Positions 34,662 to 47,563 of a stretch of DNA of 64,000 bases are shown here, in pieces. Source of the stretch: Lucifuga dentata (taxonomy: Eukaryota; Chordata; Actinopteri; Ophidiiformes; Bythitidae); NCBI GenBank assembly GCA_014773175.1, contig VXCM01005867.1:1-64000 (forward strand). The letters run 5' to 3'. Under the pieces are notes generated by a model. It did not search any database. It worked only from the letters and a program-made list of their open reading frames with translations, and had not been told where the DNA came from. Numbering within the stretch: position 1 is the stretch's first letter; every line of letters begins with the position of its first letter. Both the position numbers and the translations under genes were made by a program.

Positions 34662-35184
34662 ACTGAATAAAAATCGTGTAAAGCTAACAGTTTGCTTGTA
34701 TTGTCAAACACACAACTAATTATTCCTAAAAACCTGAAGCTACTCAGAGTTTTAAGCAACCTTTACACCGTTAATCACAGATATACAAACTTTTTTGATT
34801 AAATGTTCCATAATGGCAGTTTATCTCTGACCACATGACCGTTGACATGCGGCATTGTTTTTTAATTTTAGGTTTTTGCAAGGTTTTCTGACTGTCAGCT
34901 ACTTAACTACAGAACACACTGCTGCTGTCTTTGTGTATGAGCAGTTTCCTGCAGGGGAGCAGCCAGGGAGGAAGTACCCACCTATCCTGACTCCACCATG
35001 AACTCTCCCTCTCTCTTTACTTTCATATTGTCTCTAAAAGGGGAAAAAGACCTTTGTCCTGACGCTAACATCGTGCTCCGCGAATGTGTTGCTCAAGCAT
35101 AGTAAGCTGGATGCATGCAGCAGGTTTTCCAGTTGTTGATGTCAGCTGGCAGTCAGCGTTCCGGTTCCCAGGGTAGAACCAGGC

Positions 35185-35188
<4 letters not shown>

Positions 35189-35218
<30 letters not shown>
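35189..35218. repeat. (GT)n microsatellite
   Basis: About 15 GT units. Confidence 0.9.
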
Positions 35219-35219
<1 letters not shown>

Positions 35220-35584
35220 TCTCTGATGTTCATCATTGGAAGGATTTGTGTCATTGAGCTTTTCATAGAAATGCTAAGGAGGAAAACCTGTCAAACATCC
35301 AACATGAACCATGGAGCATTAGGAGGTCACTTCCTTTACACATCACATATACACTCACACACAAGCACACACGTTTTCACTGACATGTACAAATATTGTA
35401 GTCATATTACCTACTCTGAAATCCAAATTTAAGTTTAAAGAATAGATTAATATTTTGAATGAATACTCAACTACTTGTAAAACACCAATAAATGAATCTT
35501 ATTGTGTTTGGAGTGGTACTTTGGTAAAGTTTACACAAAAAATATAGGGGTGGGGGGNGGGGGCAATACTTTTGTCCAGCACTG

Positions 35585-35629
35585 TATATTGGGCTCAAAC
35601 ATGCAAAATCACTGATTTGCTCCTTTAAA
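35585..35629 (+). mobile_element. Solo B-type right end beside a Tc1-like terminus
   Basis: ATATTGGGCTCAAACATGCA to GATTTGCTCCTTTAA. Just before it, CAATACTTTTGTCCAGCACT resembles a Tc1 end; the G-run there holds the N at 35558. Confidence 0.55.
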
Positions 35630-36069
35630 CGGGATACTTTAGTACAGCAGGATAGCATGGAAGAAAATCCAGACATCTGCAATGCTGCAACTCTGTGTGG
35701 CGTGTTTGTTGGGGGGGGGGACGTTGGTTTGGGGTGATTTGGTCTTTGAATGCTGTTGCAATATTTTCCCCTCTCTTTCTTTATTGTGTATAGTCCTTGT
35801 GAAACCCGTCAACAAAAATGGTCAACAGATTTGTCTGCTGCGTGTTTACATGTGCTCACGAAGACCAAAGAACGAACAACTTCCTTTCCCCAGTGCTGAT
35901 GCCTCTGTCTTCAGAACAGTTCTGAGAGAAAAATGATGGAAGTAATTTGGTTATTGTCCTGCTTGTTTTTGCGAAAATGATGCAAAAATAACTAAAAGCA
36001 TCTTCCAAATTCAAAGTTTTTCATAGTCAGGCAGAACAGAAATGCCATATTGGTGATTATATTGATTGT

Positions 36070-36157
36070 TTTGGAAAACGTCTGGCAGTAATTTAGCGTG
36101 TATACAAGTAGTATTTATTGGGTTCAAACATGCAAAATCACCGGTACAGTCCTTTAA
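36070..36157 (+). mobile_element. Solo B-type right end
   Basis: GGAAAACGTCTGGCAGTAAT to CACCGGTACAGTCCTTTAA. Confidence 0.65.
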
Positions 36158-36291
36158 TGGGCTCTCCCCTCGGCCATGCTGCATGCTTCCACCAAGTTTT
36201 GTCACAATCTGTTCTTAACTTTTTGAGCAATCCTGCTAAAAACTAGCAAACCAACAAACCAGTTGATACAGTGATATTGCAGGGGGATATT

Positions 36292-37368
36292 CAAATATTC
36301 AGGTGACACGCCCACCTTAAAATTCTATGTTTCGTGAGCTACCACTTACGAACATAGAAGGCATGTTTGTTTTAAATTTTTCTGTAAAAGCCGTCTTCTC
36401 CTGGTGCTGTATTTCCTGTCGCAGACATACATTTTCTCCTGTGTAGCTCTGTGTTGGATCAGTTAAATTAAATAACTATAACAGTAAGAGCATGTTGTTT
36501 GCTGTAATTAATTACCTGTCTCAAGAACGTGTCAAGTCTCTACAAGTTGATTTGTATGTTGTACTGGCATGAACTGAAACCAATGGCAGTCTGGAAGGTA
36601 GGAAAAACAATTCTAAAAATTACCGCTCCAGTTGTATGTTTTGAAAGACTAGCGCAGTTCAAAATGTGTCTGTTCAGAACAGAACGGACTTTATGGTGTG
36701 CGCTGCTTTTCCCTTCATACAAAGGTAGAACTTCATAAAATCTTCCAACTCTGTTTCCCTTCAGTTCAACAGCTAACTATTGATCTGTAACTGTAGATAA
36801 TATCACGTTAGCGTAGTTGTTTGGTGGCTAACAGTAGCAGCATGGCTATCATAGGTTAGCAATGCTAGCTATGATGGTTTGCTACAATATCATGATCTCC
36901 AGATAGCACTGTTAGCTACTGTTAGCTCCAGTACAACATAAAGTTGAGCTTCCAACATAGTGAAACATAACGACTTTTTACCTGCACAGCGCCTTCAAAC
37001 AACTTCAACTTCTCAAACTACTTCTGCACGTCCTCTGAGCTAGCTTTGTTTGCTGTCAGGGTCGGGTTGAGACCGTGGCACTGGACTAGAGGACATGCTG
37101 CCGCACCTGGAGCATATCCTGCCACACAGACTAGTTTTTACTGCAGCTCAATTCGAGAACCACCCATCAAAAATACTTCATGCGTGACGCTGCACATCCT
37201 TGGGTCCTGAGCAATAAACCTGCCAAATTTCAACTTCATACAGCGCCAGGTTCTAGAGATGTTGGTGCCACAGAGATTTCTGCTTTATAGATTGTTGGTT
37301 GGTAGTAATGTAATGTGTATGTATTTATTGGGCTTAAACATGCTAAATCAATGGTATGCTCCTTTAAA
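36292..37368 (+). mobile_element. B-type MITE interrupted by Helitron copy 2
   Basis: The B sequence runs 36292-36648, is broken by the Helitron, and resumes at 37292 with TTGGTTGGTAGTAATGTAAT to ATGGTATGCTCCTTTAA. Confidence 0.8.
36649..37291 (-). mobile_element. Helitron-like non-autonomous element, copy 2
   Basis: Read on minus it starts TCTATAAAGCAGAAATCTC and ends GCGCTAG followed by T. It interrupts a B-type element after GTATGTTTTG (36638-36648). No target duplication is seen, as expected for Helitrons. Confidence 0.75.
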
Positions 37369-38181
37369 TTTTGGCGCTGATCTGGATCCAGGTGTGGATA
37401 CAAGATTCATAGAAATAATTTCCTAACATTGCAAGATTGGGTATTTTATTTATATTTTGGTCAATTCCTTCAAAATATACTAATCTCATTGAAAACCTGC
37501 AATTTTTTCTGAATCAGGGAAAAAGTCCAGATAAGATATCAGGATCCAAATAACAATACAGATCTGTTAGATTAAAGCTTACTGTATACGGACAGGAGGC
37601 ACGTTAATAAATATGGCTAGAAACATGCAACAACCACTAACGTGGTTAGTAGCTGAGATGTGCTGATTCAACATGCCAAGTTTTGATGAAACTTTAATGG
37701 TTACTGAGACAGAGTTAGGAAATATTATGTTCATTATAATTGCTTCTTTCTCTTTAGGCTGGCGTATTACTGGAACAAGGCTTGTTCGATCTTGGTAGAG
37801 GTATGTGTTTCTAAAGTTAATCATTTTAAGATTGTATTGATTGTAAGAAACATTCAGTGCTGGTGAGCCTCAGCTGATTTTATGTCAAAGTTCATGTTTA
37901 GTTTTTTGTTTTTTTTTATGCCTGACTCTGTAGATCAGCAGACAATCTATTTTTAGAACGGTCAATCAATCTGTATTTTCATGATTGTTTTCCCATAATC
38001 TGTATCATCAGGCTGACATGCCCTCCAGAAGCCCTCACTACATTTAGTCTGCATTTATTTATAAATACTTCTGTATCTTAATACACATATTCATTTACAA
38101 AGACGCAAAAGACTAACAAACACAGCCTTGCTTTTAGCTTGATGTCTGCTGACATTCTCAAGCAGGTTTCAAAGATTTTCT
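37369..38181. other. No gene seen
   Basis: Unassigned AT-rich sequence between two transposons. Confidence 0.4.
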
Positions 38182-38766
38182 TAAAGGACCATACCAGCCA
38201 TTTTGCATGTTTGAGCCTAATATATTTAATTTTCATACATGTTACGTTACTGACAATCATTTCCTAAAGGAGAAAACTGTATTTCAGCTTTCCTGATATT
38301 TTGCTAAATCTCTTAATCTTTCAAAATCAAATATTCAAGTGATACACCCACCTTAAAAATCCATGTTTCTCCTGCTAATAGTTACACAGCCTTATGAAGT
38401 CACGGTCCTTTAAATTTTTCCATAAACGCAGGTCTTCTTTTGGGACTATATTCCCCGGTGGAGGCATACATTCACTCCACGCTTTTTATTGAGCTTAAAC
38501 ACTAAAATTACATAACTTCTAAAAAAACCTGAATACACGTCTTGTTGGTGATGATGGATTACCTATCCCAAGAACGTTTACAGTATCAACAAGTTGATTT
38601 TAATGCAGAATGAACTGAAACCAATGGAGGTCTGGAAGGTAGGAAAAACATTTTTAATTCACCATTCCAGTAGTATGCTTTGGGAAATGATTGTCAGTAA
38701 TGTTACGTGTATGAAAATTGAATATATTAGGCTCAAACATGCAAAATAGCCGGTATGGTCCTTTAA
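38182..38766 (+). mobile_element. TTAA MITE subfamily A, copy 4
   Basis: Full-length, TTAA-flanked, with the same interior landmarks (TTTTGGGACTATATTCCCCG and CACGTCTTGTTGGTGATGAT) as the other A copies. Confidence 0.9.
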
Positions 38767-39339
38767 GCCTGAGAGTTCAGAGTTTTTTTTAAACGTATTG
38801 CTGACCGTGTAATTATTTTATTGGAAGAGAAAACATGAAAATCAGCAAAACTGGACTTTGGTTTCACATGACAGCAGTCATAGATTATTTTTATAGACTC
38901 AAAGACACAGCCTTATCTCATGTCAACACTTGAAACATGCCCTGATGTGTCTTATGCATGAGGTTTGCTCATTGACCACATATGAAGGCAATCTATTGAG
39001 TGTGTAACTTATGGCTAAATTGTTTATGTATGTATGTGTAAATTACGCTGACCTACTCAATCCTTCTGTCTAAATACCCACCAGCATAAAAAAAACTCAT
39101 GTTTTCTGGCATGTGCCGTTGAAAACCATTTGTCTAACAAACATAGCTTTAGGGAAATATAAAAAAAAGATGCACAACACATGTAGAATATGTAATAGTG
39201 CAGTCATGAAGAACATAACGTCTTTGATAACTTCATATTGCAATGAGGAGACTCTAACATTGAGTATAGGGGGTGGCATTCCTAAAAAAAAAAAAAAAAA
39301 NAAAAAAAAAAAAAAAAGTCAAGGTAACTACAAGGCATC

Positions 39340-39575
39340 AGGCTAAATAAGTGTCATGATAATTTGAGCAGATCTGTAAAGCTTCCCTTAGATTAAGCAG
39401 CACGTTGTCTGTTACTTATCGTTGTAAGGTGTGTTTCAGGTAAAAGCCAGTAAAGATCAACAGTTTAATGAGCTACTTCATATTTTAGAGCCACGTTTTA
39501 TTCTGCTTCCTCTGGTTTCAAAGAAAAATTAACATGCTAAATCAGCAAAGGAAACCTAAATTCTCTGCTTTAGAC
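39340..39575 (-). repeat. Family C repeat, partial copy 3
   Basis: AGTTTAATGAGCTACTTCAT, TTCTGCTTCCTCTGGTTTCA and TTCTCTGCTTTAGACCCC correspond to 7260-7390. Confidence 0.6.
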
Positions 39576-39584
39576 CCCCTAAAA

Positions 39585-39700
39585 ATGGAACATTTCACCT
39601 ACTAACACATCCAAATGTAGAAAGGATGGTCATTTTTAATTTCTCGGTAAAAGTCCCGTTCTCCTGGGACTATATATCCTGGTGGATACATACATTTTCT
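39585..39700 (+). mobile_element. Internal B-type fragment
   Basis: TTTCACCTACTAACACATCC and CTGGGACTATATATCCTGGT match the B interior. It ends in an A-run at 39705. Confidence 0.6.
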
Positions 39701-40082
39701 TCTTTAAAAAAAAAAAAAAAAAAAAAAATCTTTAATAGATGTCATGTCTGAACAAAATGTAGAAAAATATTATTGATATCTTTTTGTATAAAAGCCCTCA
39801 GCCCCAGGTTCTATGCCAGACTGTCTTCAGGTCATCTCGTTCCCGAGGACTGTTGCTGTCAAAAACCTCCAAGAGCTGCAGGACAAACTTCTGGCTGGTC
39901 TATGTACTTTTGGTGATGCTGGGCTGGAATCCTGACTGTAAGTGGCCAGCCTTGACGTAGGCTCATCCTCCTCAGCGTCAAACTCATTACTGTCACTAGG
40001 TGGAAGGGCCTGGAATATGTTGTGAGAAACCAGTTTGAGGACCTCAGGGTAGGCCTGCTCTGACGGTCGCGTAGGATGTTTT

Positions 40083-40178
40083 TGAAATGGTTGTCAGTTA
40101 CGTATCTTCTGTGTGGGTTTACAGTATATATAGGGCTCAAACATGCAAACATTCAAACATTCTGGTAGTGTGATTTTT
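40083..40178 (+). mobile_element. Degenerate B-type right end
   Basis: GAAATGGTTGTCAGTTACGT and AGGGCTCAAACATGCAAACA match the B right end; the terminus is lost. Confidence 0.45.
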
Positions 40179-40627
40179 ATTATTTTTTTTAAATGATTAC
40201 TGGAACGATCAGAATGGTGAAGAGGCGTTAACCGCAGGCTGTAGGGCTGAAAGGGGAAACAGAAAAACAGAGAATCTTTTCACGTTTTAGGACTAAATCT
40301 GATTGGCTCAGGAGCCACGTGCTGCAAAATGAAGCTCAAACCTTTCCCATCAGGTTCCTCTCAGGCTAAAGACTGACAGGCCTCGCCGGTCTTCAGGCAT
40401 TAGCTCAATATCTCTTTGAGAGATGAAAATTCAGTTTGTCATATTCTCTCTCTCACTCTTTTTTCTTTCTCTCACACTAACAAGGATGTTGTGCGTATGT
40501 TCAAAATGAACTTTTCCTGTGCAAAAGGATGAAGTGTGTTTACAGAGGAACCAGGAAAAGACCAAAATTAACTATCTTTCTCTGTCCATCTGCCAAAGCC
40601 ATGTAGGCTACAGGGCCTTCTGCACGT

Positions 40628-40630
<3 letters not shown>

Positions 40631-40679
<49 letters not shown>

Positions 40680-40862
40680 CCATCTGATGCTGTGCTGTGT
40701 GTGATAATGTGTATAGCAACGTGTGTAATGATGATAATGTCTGTTAATGATCTAATAATACGTAAATGTGTTAATGACAATAATGATGTTCCAGGAATAG
40801 CTGCTTCCAAATATAGAGCAGAGGAGGGCTGTCATTAACACACTCGACAGAAAGGCCCTTTG

Positions 40863-40915
<53 letters not shown>
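40631..40915. repeat. Paired (CA)n and (GT)n microsatellites
   Basis: (CA)n at 40631-40671 and (GT)n at 40865-40915 lie about 190 bp apart and are complementary, so the strand could fold between them. Confidence 0.9.
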
Positions 40916-40916
<1 letters not shown>

Positions 40917-41239
40917 AGGAGGGTTATAAGAGGTTGGAGTTTGGTGTGTTTGTGTGCGTCTTTCTTTGTGCGTGTCTTTGTGAGTGTGTTACAGCACAGA
41001 GAGATGAAAAGCTGTGAACGAATCAAATTTTAAGATATAGGAACTTTTTAAGTTTTGTGTTTTATATTCTCATATTCCTGCTGTGTGCTGATTGTGACCT
41101 CATGACCCTAGACAGAACAACAAGCATAAAAAATCTGTTTAGAGGGGTTGAATTTGGAGCTTCAGCATTTTAGGAATCTTTAACATTGTAATTTATCTAT
41201 TATAATTGTTTGTGACGGACCAAGGATGTAGGATTGGTT

Positions 41240-42349
41240 TTAAAGGAGCACACCGGTGATTTTGCATGTTTGAGCCCAATAAAAAGAACTTGCAAAAGTG
41301 TTACATTATTGCTAGCCATTTTGCAAAACATACTACTGGAGCGGTACATCTTAGAATTGTTTTTCCTACCATCTTGGCATTACAGAGATGGCATGATGAA
41401 TTATATAGTAACCCTTTGCGTGATACTTAGACTGCTTCAAGTTAATTTTGGTTTTGAGAGTTATCTTATTGTGTTGAGCCCAGTTGACAGAATTTATATG
41501 TCTAAATATCGGTATCTAAATATTAACTTGTAGAGACTTGAAATGTGCTTGAGATAGTTAATCCATCACAACAACAAAAAAAACAAAACCTTAACTCTTA
41601 TTTTTTGTCAAAGTTTCTTAATTTAGGCGGTCCAACACAGAGCTGCAGGGAATAAAATTAATTCACCCACCAGGGGATTGAAGAAAAATTAAAACTGAGA
41701 ATTTAAAAATGACTGTCAATTCTACATTTGGAACTGCATGCTAGCTGGCAAAACATTGAATTTTAAGGTGCCTAAATCACCTGAGCATTTGATTTTCGAA
41801 GGAAATGAAGATTTGACAAAATAACATGAGAGCTAAAATACGGTTTTATGTTTTGGAAAATTGGGATAAAGTAACTTGTATGAGGATAGTATTTACTGCA
41901 TACCCATACCCGTATTACCAAATTTCACAAAGTAAATCAGGGGTCGGCTTATACACGAGAAATTCAGATTTGATCCCAGAGAAGGAAATTTCCAGGGGTG
42001 TAAATACTACCCATTACCACTACCCATGGAAACTAGTTTAAATCATACCTTAGAATGAGATATTTCCTGACTAAACATCTTATTCAGCACATTTTGCGGC
42101 GGCCAGTAAGCTCTGCTGTGATTGGTCAGTTATGGTAATCAGCTGCTGAAATAAATATCATGTTTACCGTGGATTATTTTCAGAAAATCACAGGAATACT
42201 ATGACAATACCCAGAAAAACAGGTAATTTGCTAAACAAATAAACTGATGGAACAACATCAGGGGGTCGGCTTACACACAAGATCAGCTTATACACGAGTA
42301 TATAAGGCATTGGGCTTCAATATGCAAAATCACCGGTATGCTCCTTTAC
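41240..42349 (-). mobile_element. B-type MITE with two further insertions
   Basis: TTAAAGGAGCACACCGGTGA starts the element and CACCGGTATGCTCCTTTA ends it. Foreign blocks occupy about 41383-41525 and 41890-42300; the second contains two facing phrases of the form GGGTCGGCTTAxACAC, so it is probably another MITE. Confidence 0.7.
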
Positions 42350-42490
42350 ACTGGCCCCTGTGTTAAAAAATGGAAAAGGCTGTAGGAGCTGTTTGTTATT
42401 ATAGCATCAGTGTTGACGCGTTTTTAGGAGAAGGCTGAAATAAATCGTGTTCTCTGACAGAGAGGGAAGGATGCTCGGTGCTGCGCTGTG

Positions 42491-42531
42491 ATTGGCTGCT
42501 GGCTCAGGCTCCGGGCTTGCGGCTATATAAA
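42491..42531 (+). promoter_or_regulatory. Core promoter of the ednrb gene (CCAAT and TATA boxes)
   Basis: An inverted CCAAT box (ATTGG, 42491-42495) lies 29 bp before TATATAAA (42524-42531), followed by a short GC-rich stretch with GGCGCGCC. The spacing places transcription initiation near 42555. This CG-rich patch contrasts with its AT-rich surroundings. Confidence 0.7.
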
Positions 42532-42554
42532 GGCGCGCCGCCGCTCCGCGCTTC

Positions 42555-42756
42555 AGAGCAGCGAGCGGAGCGGCCAGACGCACGGCGGCCAGCCTGCAGG
42601 ACCCACCGGCAACATCAACTTTCTGGAATCAACCCAAGCAGATCTAATTCAACCAAAAAGTAATCACCGGAGGGCTGCTGGAATACTGATTTCTTTCTTT
42701 TTTTTTTTTTTTAAACAAACTTTTTGCTATCACCGCGTTACAACTGCACATTCCAG
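42555..42756 (+). other. Non-coding exon 1 of the ednrb gene (5'UTR)
   Basis: Starting about 25 bp after the TATA box, this stretch has no ATG and ends CATTCCAG followed by a consensus donor GTAAGT (42757). It joins the next visible acceptor in the right context (CTTTGCAG, 48461-48468), giving a 5.7-kb intron 1. The start is estimated from TATA spacing; the donor is read directly. Confidence 0.65.
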
Positions 42757-42963
42757 GTAAGTCCAGGCTACACGTTCCACTTTAAGCTGACAAATGTTGC
42801 TGATTTAATTAAATGCTGACTTTAATTCGGGACAGAGGGATTGACTTTGTATAGAAGTAAACTACAGGCACATGACTGCACTTACTATTTTTATAATGCA
42901 CTGAACTGTGATGTACCAAACTGACACCACGTAAAAATAACGCTCACGTTAAGTTGTACAGTT

Positions 42964-42966
<3 letters not shown>

Positions 42967-42999
<33 letters not shown>
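42967..42999. repeat. (CT)n microsatellite in ednrb intron 1
   Basis: About 16 CT units, 210 bp after the exon 1 donor. Confidence 0.9.
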
Positions 43000-43000
<1 letters not shown>

Positions 43001-43213
43001 ATATGTGCCCATGAAATCTGTTGTCTATGGATTTATTGTAGGCAGCATTAATAATGTATGACAGTTTTATTAATAACCATCCTTGCTTCTTGCTGAAATA
43101 TTACACAATGCAAGATTAGTCTGTCAAATATGTTTCAGTTATAGATGTAATATATGGTAAATTTTGCATTAAAACGTCCATGCAAGAGTTTTTAATGTCT
43201 TATAAGCCATTTA

Positions 43214-43778
43214 TTACAGGATGCTACCAGTGATTTTGCAAGTTTAATTCCAATAAATACTACCTGGATACACATTACTTTACTGAAATCAAAATCCAAA
43301 ATAAAAAGCTATACTTTAGTTTTTCTGTTATTTTGCCAAATACCCTAATCTTTCTAAATCAATTGTTCAGCACACCTTAAAATTCAATGTTTCACCTGCT
43401 AACACATCTGTCTGAATGCAGAAAGGATGGTAGCTTTTCATGTCTTGGTAAAAGCCATCTTTTCCTGGGACTATATTCCCTGGCGGAGACATACATTTTC
43501 TTGCATGGGATGAATTAAGTTACTTTGACAAAAAAAAAATCAATATATGTTGTGTTTGCTGTGATGGATTATTTATCTCAACACGTTTCAAGTCTCTGCT
43601 AGTTGATTTTTATGTCGTACTGGAATGAACTGAAACCAATGACAGTCTGGAATGTCGGAAAAACAATTTTAACGTACCGCTCCAGTAGTATTTTTGGGAA
43701 ATGGTTGTCAGTAACGTAACGTGTATGCAGGTTGTGTTTACTGTGCTCAAACATGCAAAATCACCGGGTGGTCCTTTA
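43214..43778 (+). mobile_element. TTAA MITE subfamily B in ednrb intron 1
   Basis: Full-length but with a degenerate left end (ACAGGATGCTACCAGTGATT); the right end is CACCGGGTGGTCCTTTAA. Confidence 0.8.
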
Positions 43779-46389
43779 AAGCGTTGTGGCTTAAAGGGGT
43801 TTCAGAGGTGTATTTATTCTTTGACAATATTGCTTATATGCGATTATGCAGTTAAAAATTTAACTTTTGGCTCTGTTGGCGTCAGATTGTCACACTTGGC
43901 AGTTTTCTCATTTCACAAGCAGCTTTATGTGCAGATTTTATGTACGAGGCTATAAAATCTGGATATTTAGAGCTTCCCTTACAACAACTTATTCAAATCA
44001 AAAGGGTGAAAATAGGTTCACCATCTTTTTTGTCCCATCAACAGGATTTGTGAGATGTTTTCATGCAGCATCTAAACAGCAGGAAACTGGCAAGAAAACA
44101 ATATATCACTCTTTTGAAAAGAATATAAAACAAGCCCTGTAAGCTAAAGACATCAAATAAATATAGTGCAACTTTAGCTCATCTGATATTTTTTAACTTT
44201 ATGTTTTCCTTTCCTGTGTTAAAATTCCTCATGGAATTCTGGCATGCAGGTGTGTTGGCAGTTTAACTGTCGGTATTCCTGCTACGGCTTTGAGATGTGC
44301 CTAATTTCTTCCTGCACACTGCAAGGACAAAATCTATTCAAAATAAACGATTCCAGTTCAACAAAACTACAATATCTGATTTGCAAAAAATTCCAGAGTT
44401 GAATCAACACAATCTCAAAAAAAAGGAACAATGCAAGCTTTAGAAAGGAAGGATTTGCTTCTATTTTGTCTCTGAAGTGTTTCATACTATGCCAAAACAT
44501 TTCCTGAGCTAATCTGTTAACTTGTGATGATGATGATGATGATGTTGACTCGTTTTCACAGCTTACCTGATTACTGCGACTTGTATCCCTTCATCACATG
44601 ATTAAACCAACTCCATAATAATGACTTTGAGCCAATTTTAAAAGCCCACAAACACATTTTTGTCCACATTAATTGCCTTTTATTTTACATTGTTTCCAAA
44701 TGCATCCATTTGGAAAGAAAATAAAATACTTGGAATTTTTTTTTTTACCCTGTCTGTGCAACTGAAATTTTACGATAAATTTCACGTCATAGATTTTGTA
44801 TCACTTTTTCAAATTGCGCTGACATAATTTTGATTGGCATCTTTTTTTATATTGTGTCTCTTCCTGTCGTCTCTCCTTTCTTGCCGTCCTTCAGGTCACA
44901 CTCGTGAAATCTCTCTGAGATTTCTAGCTTTCTTCTCTGACTTTCCTTGCACGGTGCTTCCTTTTTCCTTCTATTGTTCTTCTAAACCATACAGTATATC
45001 AAGCTGGTATTCATTTCCATCTTTGGTTTCTTTTCTGTTTCATTTTCCTACATGTTCCTCTACTCTGTCTCATGACTGCTGAAGCACGTGTGAAAACATA
45101 CATGCTTACCCTGACCTCCATTTTCCCCTCCACATTTTAACTCTGCAGGTTGCCAAACTCCACACACACACACACACACACACCCTCCCTTCATTTTCAA
45201 AAGGAAGTTGAAGATCAGAACTGGTTTCCAAACCTAAAATCTAATTAATAAAGTGGATCAGTCCAATTAAAACTAACTTCAAAGCTACTTTCTGGCTAAT
45301 CTGGTCCTCGTTCTGACATTTCTGCCTTAATTTGGCCTAATGAGTTGCTGTATTATACAAAGACGGACCAAAGCAAAGGCATTATTCAGACAAAAGAGGG
45401 AATATCTTAGACAGATGTCCAGTTTTTTTTTCCAAACTGATTTCTTGTGATGTGTGAGTCCATCCATGTGATTTTGTGTTTTTGTGTGTGAACAGAACTA
45501 GTCTTTGTGTTTTTGACACAAATGAAAGCCTGTGTGTGTGTATGTACGTACTGTATGTGTGTACGTGTGCATGCGTGTGAGAGAGAGAGAGAGAGAAAAG
45601 TAGGTCTGCATAAATCTTTGCACGTGTACACGCTTAGATGCATTTGTAGATGTTGATTTAAGATACGCATTCCTCGACATACTTTTATATTTTCCATGTC
45701 CATTCAGAGAAGGAGCCATTGAATGTATGTGTGCGTGTGTGTGTGTGTGTTTGTGTGTGTCTGCAAGATGCTTCACCCTGATACTGCGCTTTTGCACATA
45801 TTGTCACCATCCTAAATCGGTCCATTTATTCCCAGAATTGCCCTTGGCCATTGTTGGGGTCCAAGGGGTCCTTGCAAGGCTCACGGACAAGCTATGGACA
45901 GAGACACTTTGTCTAAGTATCTCTGTCCAGCACACGCACACACACGTAGATCACCGTTCCTCGTCTGAACTATGACCTCACTTATCACTGCTCCATTTAT
46001 CCTGCTCTGCTTTGCCAAACTCCATCTCTTTCTGCTCATCTGATTTTTTTTCCCATCAGCCTTTATTTTATTGCACTTTTCAGTCGTACGTGTGTTCTCA
46101 GTAGGGCCTGACTGTTGACTGATGTATCTGTAAGGATATAAACTCTGCTGGTATGATAAAAGTTGCTGTGGCGCCTGTTGATTCAGCATCAATTCACTCA
46201 TAAACAAGCTGGACCTGCACTAAAGGCTGTAATCAGGCTCCGATGTTACCCAATCATAGATTATATAACAAATTAGTCTGTAGAAAATCTAAAATCAAAC
46301 AATGAAATCAAACAATAATTTCACTTTAAACTACCCCTGTTCATTGTTGACCAAAGTATCATTAGTTTAATGATGACACTTAAACGAAA
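43779..46389. other. ednrb intron 1, unassigned part
   Basis: About 2.6 kb with few transposon signatures; a GATGAT run near 44527 and CA/GT/GA repeats at 45161-45762. It is the longest transposon-poor stretch in the intron, so regulatory sequence is possible, but no specific site is claimed. Confidence 0.4.
45161..45182. repeat. (CA)n microsatellite
   Basis: About 11 CA units. A GT/GA-rich zone follows at 45530-45600 and 45725-45762. Confidence 0.85.
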
Positions 46390-46871
46390 GTACTTTGGTG
46401 GTTTTCCATGTTTGAGCCCAAAAAATACTACTTGTGTACCAGATAGGTTAATGCCAACCATTTTCTAAGGCGTAAAACCATATTTTAGTTTTTGTGTTAT
46501 GTTACCAAATTCCCTGATCTTTCAAAATTAAAAGGATATCACCTGAAAAGTTCAGGGCCCAGTTGTTCAAAAGTAATCTGATCAGATTTCGGCTATCGGA
46601 TTGGATCTTGAAAATGGGTTGTTTTAAAAGAAAAAAAAAGGATTCTGAGTGTTCCGCTGTGACGGATTAATTATCTCCAGCATGGTTCAAGTCTCTACAA
46701 GTTGATTTTTTATAGTGTACTTGAATGAACTGATATTAAAGGTAGGAAAAAAATATCAAAAATGTACCACTCCATTAGTATGTTTTGGAAAATCGTTGCC
46801 AGTAATGTAATTTGTATGCGGGTTGTATTTATTGGGCTTAAACATGCAAAACCACTGGTATAGTCCTTTAA
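46390..46871 (+). mobile_element. TTAA MITE subfamily B in ednrb intron 1, interrupted
   Basis: B landmarks flank a short foreign block near 46555-46660 that starts GGGCCCAGTTGTTCAAAAGT, a phrase typical of another fish MITE. The right end is CACTGGTATAGTCCTTTAA. Confidence 0.7.
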
Positions 46872-47563
46872 TAAGAGCAGCTTTTTGGGTTGCAAGGCTG
46901 ATTTTATGGCTTATTTTTGAAGTAACAAACCTCCAACCCTTTAAAACTCTCAGGTATGTGTGCAGACCTGGACGAGGCTTTTCACCTGCCAAATGGATTT
47001 TTTACAACCTCTGAATCTATAAATTCTACTTATTGCTTATTATTGATCCATAACTAGTGCTGCGTTTGTTGTCAACTCGGAATTCTGGATTTCTGACTTC
47101 CCAACTGCGAAAAGTCAAAAACACAATCTCAACTTGGCTGACCCAGAAAGTCGGGCAAGCTTTTCCAATCCAAAGTTTAGTATTGACGTCATTTCAACAC
47201 GGCTAATCACGCCATGAACAGTAATTTCTCTTTTAAATGAACGTTTAGAAGCATTTTCTTTAAATTGTTCAGCATTCAGACACGGTAACAGATTAATCAT
47301 ATAACACTGGTAGTGCAGCGGCTATTTTAAAAAGGTAAATAACTTATAAATATTCAAATGTAGCACTTTGGGTCCAACAGAGTAAACAAAACAACAGTTT
47401 TCATGGAGGCGTTCATGTTGTCTCCTACTTGGTTTAGCCTGAATTATGGCTTTCACAATATCAGATTTTCATGACACGATTATCGTGGCCAAAAGAATTC
47501 ACGATATCGATATTATCGCGATATCTACAGAAAATTTGAAAAAAAATGCAATCAGTTAAATTT

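Larger units (their letters stand above)
34662..36291. other. No gene seen: GT repeat and solo transposon ends
   Basis: Includes two B-type right ends, a Tc1-like terminus and G-runs at 35552-35563 and 35711-35720. Confidence 0.45.
38767..41239. other. No gene seen: repeat fragments and microsatellites
   Basis: Homopolymer join at N39301, family C and B fragments, paired CA/GT repeats. The minus frame at 39859-40152 ends in a B fragment and is not supported as coding. Confidence 0.45.

Noticed and set aside
42478..42760. ORFs over ednrb exon 1
   Set aside because: They overlap the TATA box and use no ATG within the exon; this is promoter and 5'UTR.
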